Positions 46,593 through 55,573 of a DNA stretch of 64,000 nucleotides are shown here, piece by piece; the first letter of the stretch is position 1; every line of letters begins with the position of its first letter. The stretch covers positions 46,556-110,555 of the forward strand of contig NZ_JXAK01000016.1 of the NCBI RefSeq assembly GCF_000829455.1. Direction: 5' to 3'. This stretch comes from Gordoniibacillus kamchatkensis (GTDB taxonomy: Bacteria; Bacillota; Bacilli; Paenibacillales; NBRC-103111). The position numbers were made by a program, and so were the translations under genes. The notes under the pieces are model-generated. The model was not told the DNA's origin and did no database searches. It was given only the letters and a program-made list of their open reading frames with translations.

Positions 46593-46620
46593 CAAGCTCT
46601 TCCGGTCGGTGGGAGAGCTT
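46593..46620 (+). terminator. Hairpin after the gene remnant
   Basis: AAGCTCTTCC pairs with GGGAGAGCTT around a seven-base loop, 30 bases after the remnant's stop. Followed by CTTGGC, not a T tract, so only possibly a terminator. Confidence 0.35.
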
Positions 46621-46724
46621 CTTGGCATGTCAGTCCGGCGTAACAAGCCGGATGTCAAGATCTGTACAACTGGAGCAGGCTCCCATGGGACAGATGCCGC
46701 TGCGACCGCCAAAACAGTTATTAC

Positions 46725-47040
46725 GATGCAGCCATCACCGGTCAGCCTACGTCCTTGCTTGCACTGCGATGAATCGGATGCGACTCTCTAATCAGGATTT
46801 TTACCGTGCAGCCATCATCGGTTAGCCTGTGCTTTGCTTGCACTGCGATGAATCGGAGGAGACACTCTTATCAAGCAATTTTAACGATGCAGCCACCACT
46901 GGTCTGCTTGTGCTTTGCTTGAAACTGCGATGAATCGGATGCTACTCTCAAATCAAGCAATTATAATGAAGCAGCCAACCCCGGTTTGCCTGTGCTTTCA
47001 TTGAACTGCGATGAATCGGAGGCGACTCTCTAGCTGCAAC
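46725..47040. repeat. Four tandem units of about 80 bp
   Basis: Units start near 46725, 46805, 46886 and 46967. Each has xxGCAGCCAxC near its start, a CTTGCTTG-type middle, the constant block CTGCGATGAATCGGA (at 46764, 46843, 46925 and 47006), then CTCT and a TCAAGCAATT-type end. Spacing of the constant block is 79, 82 and 81 bases, so no reading frame is kept throughout. Units are diverged from one another and carry no spacers, so they are not a CRISPR array. Confidence 0.8.
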
Positions 47041-47063
47041 GAAATGAAACTGCGTCTTCCGAG

Positions 47064-47140
47064 TGTTTAAATTCGTTAAAGCGCTAAAGTGAGATAAAAT
47101 GCTTTCTGACCAGCCATGAAAAGCTTCCCGGCTTACGAAG
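47064..47140 (+). repeat. Element shared with the che operon leader (20288-20370)
   Basis: Contains TGTTTAAATTC, AAGCGCTAAAG, CCATGAAAAGCTTCC in the same order and nearly the same spacing as 20288-20370. Directly after the tandem repeats, without an obvious gene behind it. Confidence 0.45.
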
Positions 47141-47822
47141 CGAGTGTTGCTGCAGCGCAAAACTTGAGGGTCGCTCCTCATCGAATTGGTTCCGTTAGAA
47201 ACTTTACTTGCGACAGACAGAGTTGTTCTGTTGAAAGAACTGGAACGCTGAAATGAACGAAACCTGTCAACTTGAAGTACGTACCCATGTTTTTGAGTAT
47301 TCGGTTCGCTATACAACGTCACTCGAGGCGCTATTAGCCGCCGATTTGACGGAATGAACCCACAAAGACCGGTTGTTCCATGATTTGCGACGAAAATTCG
47401 CATGGAACGACCTTTGGGTCGCTGACGGCCGATTTTTCCATTTTGGCTCAAAATCAACGCCCGTGAAGTCTCTATTTTGCGAATATGGTCTTTATTACAG
47501 CAGTCGGCAACGCTTGTTCGGGATGGCGGTACGAATTCGGGGAAAACTTGGGCCTTATTGCCAAAATGGCATCGTTCACCCGTTATGAGTCATGGCAGGC
47601 GAGCGATTAAACATGCAGTCCGGTTTTGTTCCGCCGCCATGAAGCGGGCTGCAGTCGCCGCGGGATGCGGGGCGGCGCCTCGCGTGCGACGCGGCGTCAG
47701 CGGACGTTGCCGCCGCAGCCCGTCGCAGAAGCCGCGGGCAGCGCGCGCTGTCCGCCATCACGCGCGGTGTGGCCCACGCGGACGCTGCTCCGCCACAGCC
47801 GTGACACCTCACAAGCGGCGGC
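47141..47822. other. Non-coding stretch with one large hairpin
   Basis: No supported gene. At 47371-47412, GGTTGTTCCATG pairs with CATGGAACGACC (one G-T pair) around a loop containing GCGA/TCGC. From about 47630 the sequence becomes GC-rich up to the PatB gene end. Confidence 0.45.
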
Positions 47823-49004
47823 CTACGCCCGCCGCGCCCGAACCGCGCCGGCAATGCGCCGCAGCGCCTCTTCCAGTGTCGCTCTCCGGCACGCGGTGTT
47901 CATGCGCATGAATCCGGTGCCTTCCTCGCCGAAGCTGATCCCCTCGTTAAGAGCCACCTTCGCCTCCCGAATCATGAACTTCTTCAGTTCCTCCGCACCC
48001 AAGCCGAGCCCCCGGCAGTCTAGCCATAGCAAGTACGTGCCTTCCGGGTCGGCGGGCATGATCTCCGGCACATGCTCCGCCAAAAAGCTCCTTGCATAGT
48101 CGATATTGGCGCGAATATAGGCCAAACACTGGTCGAGCCATTCGTCCCCTTCCGAGTAAGCGCTGCGCGAGGCGGTTACGGCAAACACGTTGCTGGACGA
48201 ATGATGGGCATCTACAATCGCTTTGTTGAAGCTTTCCCGCAGCGCTTTATCCGGAATGACGATATAAGCTGCTTGCAAGCCGGCCATATTGAACGTCTTG
48301 CTCGGCGCCAGGCAGACGACGGTCCGGCTTGCCGCCCGCTCCGACAGCGCTGCGAACGGGATATGCCGGTTCGGCTCATACACGAGATCGGCGTGAATTT
48401 CGTCGGAGACGATAATCGTGCCGTGCTCGGCGCATATCGCTTCCAGCCGCTCCAGCTCGCTGCGCGTCCACACCCGTCCGACCGGGTTGTGCGGATTGCA
48501 CAGGATGAACAGTTTGGCGCCGGACTGTTTCAGCTTGTCCGCAAAATCGTCGAAATCGATTTCGTACCGTCCGTTTGCGTAGCGCAGCGGGCTTTGCACG
48601 AGCTCGCGCCCGTGCTCCTTGACGACTTTGAAGAACGGGGGATATACCGGCGGCTGAATGAGGATCCGGTCCCCCGGCTGCGTAAACGTCTCGACGCATG
48701 CGATCAACGCCGGTATGACGCCGGGCGACCAGCATATCCATTCTTTGTCGATCTTCCACCGGTGGCGGCGCTCCAGCCAGCCGCATATCGCCTCGAACAG
48801 CGAATCCGGCCGCCACGTGTAGCCGTAAATGCCTTGCTCCGCCCGCCGCTTCAAGGCGTCGACGACCGGCTGCGGGCCGCGGAAGTCCATGTCCGCGACC
48901 CACAGCGGAATCAAATCGTCGCCGCCAAAAACGGCGTCTGCACGCTCCCACTTGATGCCGTCTCCGCCCGAGCGGTCCACGTACTCGTCAAAATCGTATT
49001 TCAT
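47823..49004 (-). CDS. MalY/PatB-family PLP-dependent cystathionine beta-lyase
   Basis: 393 residues, fold-type I aminotransferase family. Begins MKYDFDEYVDRSGGDGIKWE, a typical MalY/PatB opening; PLP-binding landmarks are ILCNPHNPVGRVWTRSELE, IIVSDEIHADLVY and the Schiff-base Lys in LAPSKTFNMAGLQAAYIV; the C-terminal Arg region is GTGFMRMNTACRR. CGGAGGGATTCC precedes ATG 49004. Probably cleaves cystathionine to homocysteine, pyruvate and ammonia in methionine synthesis, although some members act mainly on regulation. Monocistronic. Confidence 0.92.
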   Translation of the reverse strand: MKYDFDEYVDRSGGDGIKWERADAVFGGDDLIPLWVADMDFRGPQPVVDALKRRAEQGIYGYTWRPDSLFEAICGWLERRHRWKIDKEWICWSPGVIPALIACVETFTQPGDRILIQPPVYPPFFKVVKEHGRELVQSPLRYANGRYEIDFDDFADKLKQSGAKLFILCNPHNPVGRVWTRSELERLEAICAEHGTIIVSDEIHADLVYEPNRHIPFAALSERAASRTVVCLAPSKTFNMAGLQAAYIVIPDKALRESFNKAIVDAHHSSSNVFAVTASRSAYSEGDEWLDQCLAYIRANIDYARSFLAEHVPEIMPADPEGTYLLWLDCRGLGLGAEELKKFMIREAKVALNEGISFGEEGTGFMRMNTACRRATLEEALRRIAGAVRARRA

Positions 49005-49111
49005 GCCGGAATCCCTCCGCGAATCGTTTTTCCTTTATTATACACGATACGGTTTCCGGCAGCGATTGCGGCCGAATCGCCCCGAAGCGGGAGCGGGCAG
49101 CGGGCATGGCG

Positions 49112-49447
49112 TTATTTCGTTCCCGGCGCCGGCATATCGACGCCTTTGACATGGTGGCTGTGCCCGGCGTCCGTCGTCGTTTCAAAATCGTAATAATGGA
49201 CGTGCATGCCGTTGCCGACCGGGATCGCCGGGCTCGAATACGCTTTGTAATGGTGATGGTGGCCGTCCTCGAACATGACGTAACCTTCCGTATAATGAAT
49301 ATGGCCGCCGTCGGGGGTCATGATCGGGGGGGACGTAATGTCCAGGCACTGGTGAATATGACCGTGCGAGATGGACGTATAATCTACGGAGCCGTGATTA
49401 TGGCCGGGCACGAACCCGGAGACGAAGTCGTCTTTCGAAATGCTCAC
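49112..49447 (-). CDS. YmaF-family histidine-rich protein
   Basis: 111 residues, no signal peptide or membrane segment. Regular His clusters (PGHNHGSV, ISHGHIHQ, GGHIHYTEG, EDGHHHHYKA, MHVHYYDF, AGHSHHVKG) repeat about every 15-20 residues, as in YmaF of Bacillus, which suggests metal binding in a beta-rich fold. GTG 49447 lies behind AGGTG. Function of the family is unknown. Stands alone between two unrelated genes. Confidence 0.85.
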   Translation of the reverse strand: MSISKDDFVSGFVPGHNHGSVDYTSISHGHIHQCLDITSPPIMTPDGGHIHYTEGYVMFEDGHHHHYKAYSSPAIPVGNGMHVHYYDFETTTDAGHSHHVKGVDMPAPGTK

Positions 49448-49518
49448 TGTATCGACACCTGCCTATGCGATTTGTTAGTATCGTATTCGGCTGGGCGGCT
49501 TTTGCCTGTGCGAATGCC

Positions 49519-49585
49519 TAGGCGTTAAGCTGGCTGTGAGACACCCGGCATAACGCTCACCGTTACACCTCCTGCTTAACGCCTA
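49519..49585. repeat. Inverted repeat with 12-bp perfect arms
   Basis: TAGGCGTTAAGC (49519-49530) and GCTTAACGCCTA (49574-49585) are exact complements separated by 43 bases, between the divergent ymaF-type and ABC exporter genes. Confidence 0.5.
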
Positions 49586-49707
49586 TTTCATGATGCCGGC
49601 CGGCTTCAAGCGCCTAATAGTTTGATTCGCTAAATAAATAGAGTGACTTTTGCTTCGCACGGGAGTAACATATTGGTCAGTACGATAGCGAAACGGAGGG
49701 AAGCGCC

Positions 49708-51557
49708 ATGCGCTATTTTCGCAAATACGTGCGAACGTATTGGAAAATGTTCCTGCTCGCGCTCGCCTTTTTGACGGTGGAGGCGATCGCCGATTTGACG
49801 CAGCCTGCGGTAATGGCCAAAATCATCGCGTCGGCGTTGCTGCCGGAAAGCTCGATTATGTGCTCCGCATGGGAGGCGTCATGCTGCTCGTTACGGGCTT
49901 CGGGGCAATCGGCGCCGCAGGCAGAAACATTGTGGCAAGCCGCGTGTCGCAGCGGTTCGGCACCGAGCTCAGAAACGATCTGTTCCGCCACATACAGTCG
50001 TTCGACTTTACGACGCTCGACCGGTTCGATAAAGCGTCGCTCGTCATTCGCATCACCAACGACGTGACGCAGGTGCAAAACTTCGCCAACGGCATGATGC
50101 GCGTGTTCGTCAAGGCGCCGCTGCTGTGAATCGGCAGCTTGATTATGGCGGTCCGCCTCGATCCGCAGCTGTCCGTCGTGTTTACCGTCGTCGTGCCGGT
50201 CGTCGCCTTGCTGATCGCGTTCAACATTCGCATCGGCATCCCGTTTTTCACCAAGGTGCAGCGGGCGCTCGACCGGGTGAACGGGGTTATCCGCGAATAT
50301 TTGTCCGGCGTCCGGGTCGTGAAGGCGTTCAACCGGTTCGACTACGAAGCGGACAAATTCGACGCCGTGAACCGGGAATACCGCCACAGAGCGACGGTTG
50401 CCGCGCGCAGGATCGCCGTATTCAATCCCGGCATGATGCTGACGGTCAATCTCGGCGTCGTTGCGGTCGTCTGGTTCGGCGGGCTGCGCGTCGGCAGCGG
50501 CTCCATGCAGGTCGGCCACATCATCGCCTTCGTCAACTACATGACGCAAATTTTGTTCGCGTTTATGACGATTTCGATGGTGTTCAACATGTTTATCCGG
50601 GCTCGCGCATCGGCGGCGCGCATCGGCGAAGTGTTCGCCGCGCCAAGCTCCGGAAGCTCCGGAAGCTTCGTCAGCCCGGGGAGCGTACCGGTAGCTGCGC
50701 CAAGCGGCAATGGGTCGGACGCGCCCGCGTTGCCGGCCCGGGGCTCCGAGCCGGGCGCCGCCCACGGTGCCGGCCGCGGACAGGAAGGCTGCAGCGTCGA
50801 ATTCGAAGGTGTCGCGTTCGCTTATGCGGGGACGGCCGGGCCGCCTGTGCTGCGCGGCATCAGCTTCCGCTGCGCGCCCGGCCAAACCGTCGGCATCATC
50901 GGCTCGACGGGCGCGGGGAAAAGCACGCTCGTCAGCCTCATCCCCCGTTTTTACGAGGCGGACAGCGGCACGATCAAGGTTGGAGGAGTCGACGTCGGCC
51001 GCTACGACGTAAAGGAGCTGCGCGAGCTGATCGCCTATGTGCCGCAGCGAAGCGTATTGTTTTCCGGCACGGTGGGAGACAACATTCGCTGGGGCAAGGA
51101 GGATGCGACACAGGAAGAGATCGAATGGGCGGCGAAGCTGGCAGCAGCGCACGATTTCGTATCGGCGCTCCCGGAAGGCTATGATACGCAGCTCGGCCAA
51201 GGCGGGGTCAATTTGTCCGGCGGCCAGAAGCAGCGCCTGTCGATTGCGAGGGCTCTGGTCCGCAAACCGCAAATTCTCATTCTCGACGACTGCACCAGCG
51301 CCGTGGACGTCGCCACGGAAGCGCGCATCAAGGAGTCGCTGCGCACATACGCACAGCATCTCACTTGCCTGCTCATCGCTCAGCGCATTACGTCGGTTAT
51401 GGATGCAGATCATATACTCGTACTCGACCAAGGGGAGCTCGTCGGCTCCGGCACGCATGAATCGCTGCTGCACAGCTGCCGGGTGTACCAGGAAATATAC
51501 CGCTCGCAAATCGGCAAGGAGGTGCAGGCTCATGTCTCCGTCCCGAGAACGGTCTGA
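49708..51557 (+). pseudogene. ABC exporter half-transporter 1 (BmrC/YheI-like), frameshift and in-frame stop as read
   Basis: About 615 residues: six-helix exporter domain then ATPase domain. ATG 49708 behind CGAAACGGAGGGAAGCGCC reads MRYFRKYVRTYWKMFLLAL to AVMAKII near 49827; the frame then shifts (one A missing after 49828) to VGVAAGKLDYVLRMGG. A TGA at 50127-50129 stands where APLLWIGSLIMA expects Trp. The ATPase has GSTGAGKST, LSGGQKQRLSIARAL and a Walker B ending in LDDCTSAVD, where Asp replaces the catalytic Glu: the degenerate site known in BmrC. An unusual Gly/Ser/Pro/Ala-rich insert of about 50 residues (50640-50790) separates the two domains. Confidence 0.88.
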
Positions 51558-53420
51558 ACGGCCGGGAGCGGCGGGTTCGCCGCAGGAAGCGGCTGCGCTG
51601 ATGAACGCGATGCGCCCCGGCGGCTTCGGCGGCATGCGCGGCCGCGGCGCGCCGGTAGTGAAGCCGGCCGATTTTGCGGGCACGGTGCTGCGGCTGTGGC
51701 GGTACTTGGGCAAAGAGCGCCGCCTGCTCTCCATCATCTTCATCTTGATTTTGCTCGATGCCGGCATCACGCTCGCCGGTCCGTATTTGATCGGTGTCGC
51801 CGTAGACGCCATGTCCGGGGCGGGCGGTTCCGTCGATTGGCAAGCGCTGCGGCTGTCCGTGATCGCGCTGCTCGCCGCTTACGTATCGGATGGCTTCCTG
51901 ACTTTTTTGCAGGCATGGCTTATGGCCGGAGTGGCGCAGCGCGTCGTGCTGGTTCTGCGCAGAGCTTTGTTCGCCAAGCTGCAGAAGCTGCCTGTCGCCT
52001 TTTTCGATACGCGCCGGCACGGCGAAATTATGAGCCGCCTCTCGAACGACATCGATAATGTCAGCACCACGATTTCGCAGTCGACGACGCAGCTCATGTC
52101 CGGCTTTGTCGCCATCGCCGGCTCGCTCGTCATGATGATCGTCCTCAGCCCGCTGCTGACGCTGGCCAGCCTCATTACGGTGCCGCTCGTCTACGGGCTG
52201 GCGCGCACGATTACGAGAAAGACGAGCGTCCTGTTCAAAAACCAGCAAGCCCAGCTCGGCAAGCTGAACGGGCACATCGAAGAGACGATTTCCGGCATCG
52301 AGATCGTGAAGGCGTTCAACCACGAGGACAAGGCGACCAGCGAGTTCGAGGAAGCGAACGAGCAGCTGTACGAGGTCGGGGTGAAAGCGCAAATCTGGTC
52401 AGGCTTCATGATGCCGCTGCTGGCCGTCATTAACAATGTGGGCTTCGCTGCGGTGGCGATCGTCGGCGGCGTGCTGGCGGTCAAAGGAACGATCACCGTC
52501 GGCGTCATCGCCAGCTTTCTCAGCTACTCGCGGCAGTTCGTGCGGCCGCTGAACGAGCTGGCGAACATTTTTAACATATTCCAATCGGGGGTTGCCGGCG
52601 CAGAGCGGGTGTTCGAAGTGCTGGACGAAGCGGAGGAGCCCGCCGATCCGCCGCAAGCCGTACCGCTGCGCGAGCCGCGAGGGCGCGTCGTCTTCGAAAA
52701 CGTCAGCTTCGGCTACAGGCCCGACGTGCCGATCGTGAAAGGCTCAGCTTCGCCGCCGAACCGGGCAGCAGCACGGCTCTCGTCGGCCCGACCGGAGCGG
52801 GCAAGACAACGATCGTGAACTTGCTGACGCGGTTTTACGACGTGACCGAAGGCCGCATTCTGATCGACGGCCGCGACATCCGCGACTATACGCGGGACAG
52901 CTTGCGACGCTGCTTCGGCATCGTGCTGCAGGATACGTATTTGTTCTCCGGCACGGTTAAAGACAATATCAAGTACGGCAAGCCGGACGCCAGCGACGAG
53001 GAAGTGGTCGAAGCGGCGAAAATGGCCAACGCCGACGCGTTCATCCGCCGCTTGCCGCAGCAGTACGACACGGAGCTGGCGGAAAACGGCGGCAATTTGA
53101 GCCAAGGCCACCGCCAGCTGCTCGCCATCGCCAGAGTCATTCTGGCGAAGCCGGCCATTCTCATTCTCGACGAAGCGACTAGCAGCATCGACACGCGCAC
53201 GGAGCTGCACATTCAGGATGCGCTGAAGCTCATCATGCAAGGCCGCACCACCTTCGTCATCGCCCACCGGCTCAATACGATCCGCGACGCGGATACGATT
53301 ATGGTCATCGAGCGCGGCACGGTCGCGGAGCGGGGCAGCCACGAGGAGCTTATCGCCGGCGAAGGCAAATATGCGCGCATGTTCATGAATCAGTTCAAAA
53401 ATGCGGAAGGAGCCACGTGA
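51532..53420 (+). pseudogene. ABC exporter half-transporter 2 (BmrD/YheH-like), one frameshift as read
   Basis: About 629 residues. ATG 51532 follows AAGGAGGTGCAGGCTC and overlaps the end of half-transporter 1 by 26 bases. N-terminal 50-residue tail (MRPGGFGGMRGRGAP), six helices with FFDTRRHGEIMSRLSNDIDN, then the ATPase. The frame breaks near 52741: one G added to GG 52741-52742 restores IVKGLSFAAEPG and Walker A GPTGAGKTT. Walker B LDEATSSID is canonical while the signature LSQGHRQ is altered, the mirror image of subunit 1, as expected in a heterodimeric multidrug exporter. Probably intact in the organism. Confidence 0.9.
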
Positions 53421-53612
53421 CGAACGGCCTGAGTCAGGGGCTCACCGGCGCCGGTTGCGTCATCATTTGCGCCGCGAATCCGGCTATGCCGCCGGAGCGC
53501 ATCGCTTCTTGCGCTCCGCTCGTGTTCGTTATGTGAAACGTTAGCGGTGCTGCCGACCGGTCTGCATGTGCGCCGGTTTGGCGGCGGCTAATCGCCACTG
53601 GTTGAGCAAATA

Positions 53613-53649
53613 CAAGCTGTCACCCATGCCGGGGCGACAGCTTTTTTTT
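53613..53649 (+). terminator. Rho-independent terminator after the ABC exporter
   Basis: AAGCTGTC pairs with GACAGCTT around a 14-base loop, followed by eight T. The region 53421-53612 before it holds no gene. Confidence 0.85.
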
Positions 53650-53777
53650 GCTGCGCGGAGCGAGTGGGGACAAGGTGCAATTTTTTCTGCAACTTATGGC
53701 CTAAGGTGGAGGGAATATATGACTAATGGAGAAATACAATGTAATGAAAAATGTCGGCTCGGGGACGGTGAGCAAGG

Positions 53778-55568
53778 TTGTACGGGCAGCTCCAGGAATG
53801 GATTCGAACGGGGCGGATGAACCAGGCTGTCATGTGGCTTGAAAACGAGATGCTGCAGGGACGTACGCCGGAGGAGGAGCTTCTCGGCCTGGTGATGCCG
53901 TCGCTTCAGGAGTCGCCGCTTCTGCTCCGCGCTTATGGAGAGCGCTGCTTCCGGCAAGGGCGTCTCATTGAAGCAAAGTCAGCCTTGGCGAAGGCGGTCA
54001 AGCAATTTACCGCACAAACGTTTCGCCGCCCCTTGCTTTCCTCTATGGCGTTGTGGGTCGATATTTTGCTCAGGACGGGGGAGCTGCAGCCTGCGGAAAC
54101 GCTGCTCCGATTTCTCCGGGAGGAGTACGCCAGAACCGAGCAAGAGCCGGTGGAAGGAGAGGTTCCTTACGCATTGGGCAGAGCCGCTTGGCTTCTTCAC
54201 GGGTCAGCCGAAGCGAAAGCGCTATTGCGAGCGGCGTTCGACGCTTATATCAGGGACGGACGGCTCGAACAAAGCGCCGATTTGGCGATCGAGCTGCTCC
54301 TGTACGAAAGGAAGCAGAAGGACAGCGATTCCGCTTTCAAGCTAATGGTGGAGATGCATCTGCGGCAAACGTCCGCCGCCGAGCGCAAGCTTATCCCTTA
54401 TGTGCAGCTGGCTGAAGCGCTCAAGCTGGAGCAGAGGGAAGCCTGGGGGGAAGCCGCTTCGCTGCTGCTGGAGCTGCCTGCCCTTCAGCTGCCTTATCGG
54501 CTTCGCGCCGAAGCGGAGCTGGCGCTCGTTCGGGCTTTGCGTCTTTCCGCCGTGGATCCGGAGTTTGAGGAAAGACACCGCCTGTACCGGCTTCAGGAGC
54601 AGTTTCCTTCCGATTGGGAGCTGCAGTATGACATACGGATGGCGTTATCCGAAGGGTACACCTCGTTAAAGGGGAAAGAAGCGGAAAAGAGAGAGGCATT
54701 GCAGGAAGCGGCGGCGATCGGCAGCCTGCTGCAATTCGCTTACATGCAGCCTGCTGCGCGGAACGAGCGGACAGAAGCCGCGGTCCCGGCGCCGCAAGAT
54801 TTGGGCGCTCCGGCCGCGAATGCCCGCGGACCATGGAGAGTTCATTGTTTTGGAGGCTTGCGGCTGGTCGGCAAAGGCGTGCAGGCGGAGGGGATTCCAT
54901 GGGGACGAAGGAAAGCGAAGGAGCTGTTCCTCTTTTTGCTTTTGCAGCCTAACTATGCCGCGAGCAAAGAACGGATAATCGAGCTCATGCTGCCAGGCGA
55001 TGAGCCGGAACGGGCAGCCAATCATCTGTATGTCATCGTGCATCAGCTGAAAAAAACGCTGCAAAGCGCCCTGCATGCGGAAAACGCCGTCATGATCAAG
55101 GACGATCAGGTGCGGCTTAACGATGCGATGATCGAATACGTCGATGTGGAGCAATATGTCGCCTTGAATCGGGTTGCCGAACAGCTGTGGATGCAGGATC
55201 AGGACCTCTCCGTCGAACTGTATGCGCAAGCGGGCGGCTTGTACGGCGAACTGTTGCCGGAGCTGCCTTACTTGGATTGGCTTGAGGAGCAGCGCGAAGT
55301 TTTGCTTGAAAAACAAACGGTCCTTCTCGGCAAATTGGGAAAAGCGGCAGAAATGTCGGGGGCAACCGATCAGGCGGAGCGGCATTACCGCGAATGGATC
55401 GAGCTGAGACCTTATCAGGAAGAGGCTTATCAGGCGATGATGAAGCTGCTGATGCGGTCGGGTCGGAAAAAGGAGGCGGAACGCTGGTACGGCAAGCTGA
55501 CGGAGCTGTGCCTGCAGGAGCTTGGCACCGTCCCTTCGGAAGAAACAAGAACGATTTTATCGGGGTGA
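53778..55568 (+). CDS. BTAD/SARP-type transcriptional regulator with helical repeats
   Basis: About 597 residues. Residues 1-330 are alpha-helical, TPR-like repeats; about 350-450 form an OmpR-type winged helix (WRVHCFGGLRLVGKG, RRKAKELFLFLLLQPN, ERAANHLYVIVHQLKKTL); about 450-590 form the BTAD domain (YPVDVEQY-like VDVEQYVALN, then tetratricopeptide helices). It lacks the ATPase module of larger relatives. TTG 53778 begins the open frame but has no good ribosome binding site; ATG 53719 behind AAGGTGGAGGG reads MTNGEIQCNEKCRLGDGEQG and would join LYGQLQEW if one T were added to TT 53778-53779. First gene of the partner-switching module; its stop overlaps the next gene. Confidence 0.82.
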   Translation: MYGQLQEWIRTGRMNQAVMWLENEMLQGRTPEEELLGLVMPSLQESPLLLRAYGERCFRQGRLIEAKSALAKAVKQFTAQTFRRPLLSSMALWVDILLRTGELQPAETLLRFLREEYARTEQEPVEGEVPYALGRAAWLLHGSAEAKALLRAAFDAYIRDGRLEQSADLAIELLLYERKQKDSDSAFKLMVEMHLRQTSAAERKLIPYVQLAEALKLEQREAWGEAASLLLELPALQLPYRLRAEAELALVRALRLSAVDPEFEERHRLYRLQEQFPSDWELQYDIRMALSEGYTSLKGKEAEKREALQEAAAIGSLLQFAYMQPAARNERTEAAVPAPQDLGAPAANARGPWRVHCFGGLRLVGKGVQAEGIPWGRRKAKELFLFLLLQPNYAASKERIIELMLPGDEPERAANHLYVIVHQLKKTLQSALHAENAVMIKDDQVRLNDAMIEYVDVEQYVALNRVAEQLWMQDQDLSVELYAQAGGLYGELLPELPYLDWLEEQREVLLEKQTVLLGKLGKAAEMSGATDQAERHYREWIELRPYQEEAYQAMMKLLMRSGRKKEAERWYGKLTELCLQELGTVPSEETRTILSG

Positions 55569-55573
55569 TTGCC

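Noticed and set aside
46725..47040. Tandem array as a CRISPR
   Set aside because: The whole unit is related from copy to copy, there are no unique spacers, and no cas genes are present.
46948..47457. 169-codon minus-strand frame
   Set aside because: It runs through the tandem repeat and the shared leader-like element, with no start signal and biased composition. Chance frame.
49708..50140. Possible recoding (read-through or selenocysteine) at the in-frame TGA of ABC half-transporter 1
   Set aside because: No stem-loop or Sec machinery signal is evident, Trp is the expected residue, and the same gene has another lesion. A G-to-A change or sequence error is simpler.
49713..51812. Very long open frames antisense to real genes (for example 699 codons at 49713-51812, 615 at 38498-40345, 433 at 9921-11222 and at 27128-28429, all minus strand)
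   Set aside because: They lie opposite well-identified genes in GC-rich DNA, where antisense frames stay open by codon bias. They show no family resemblance, and their composition is Arg/His/Gln-heavy.
53566..53820. 84-codon frame before the BTAD regulator
   Set aside because: Its first part crosses the terminator at 53613-53649. Only its last portion, from ATG 53719, is plausible, as the displaced N-terminus of the BTAD gene.
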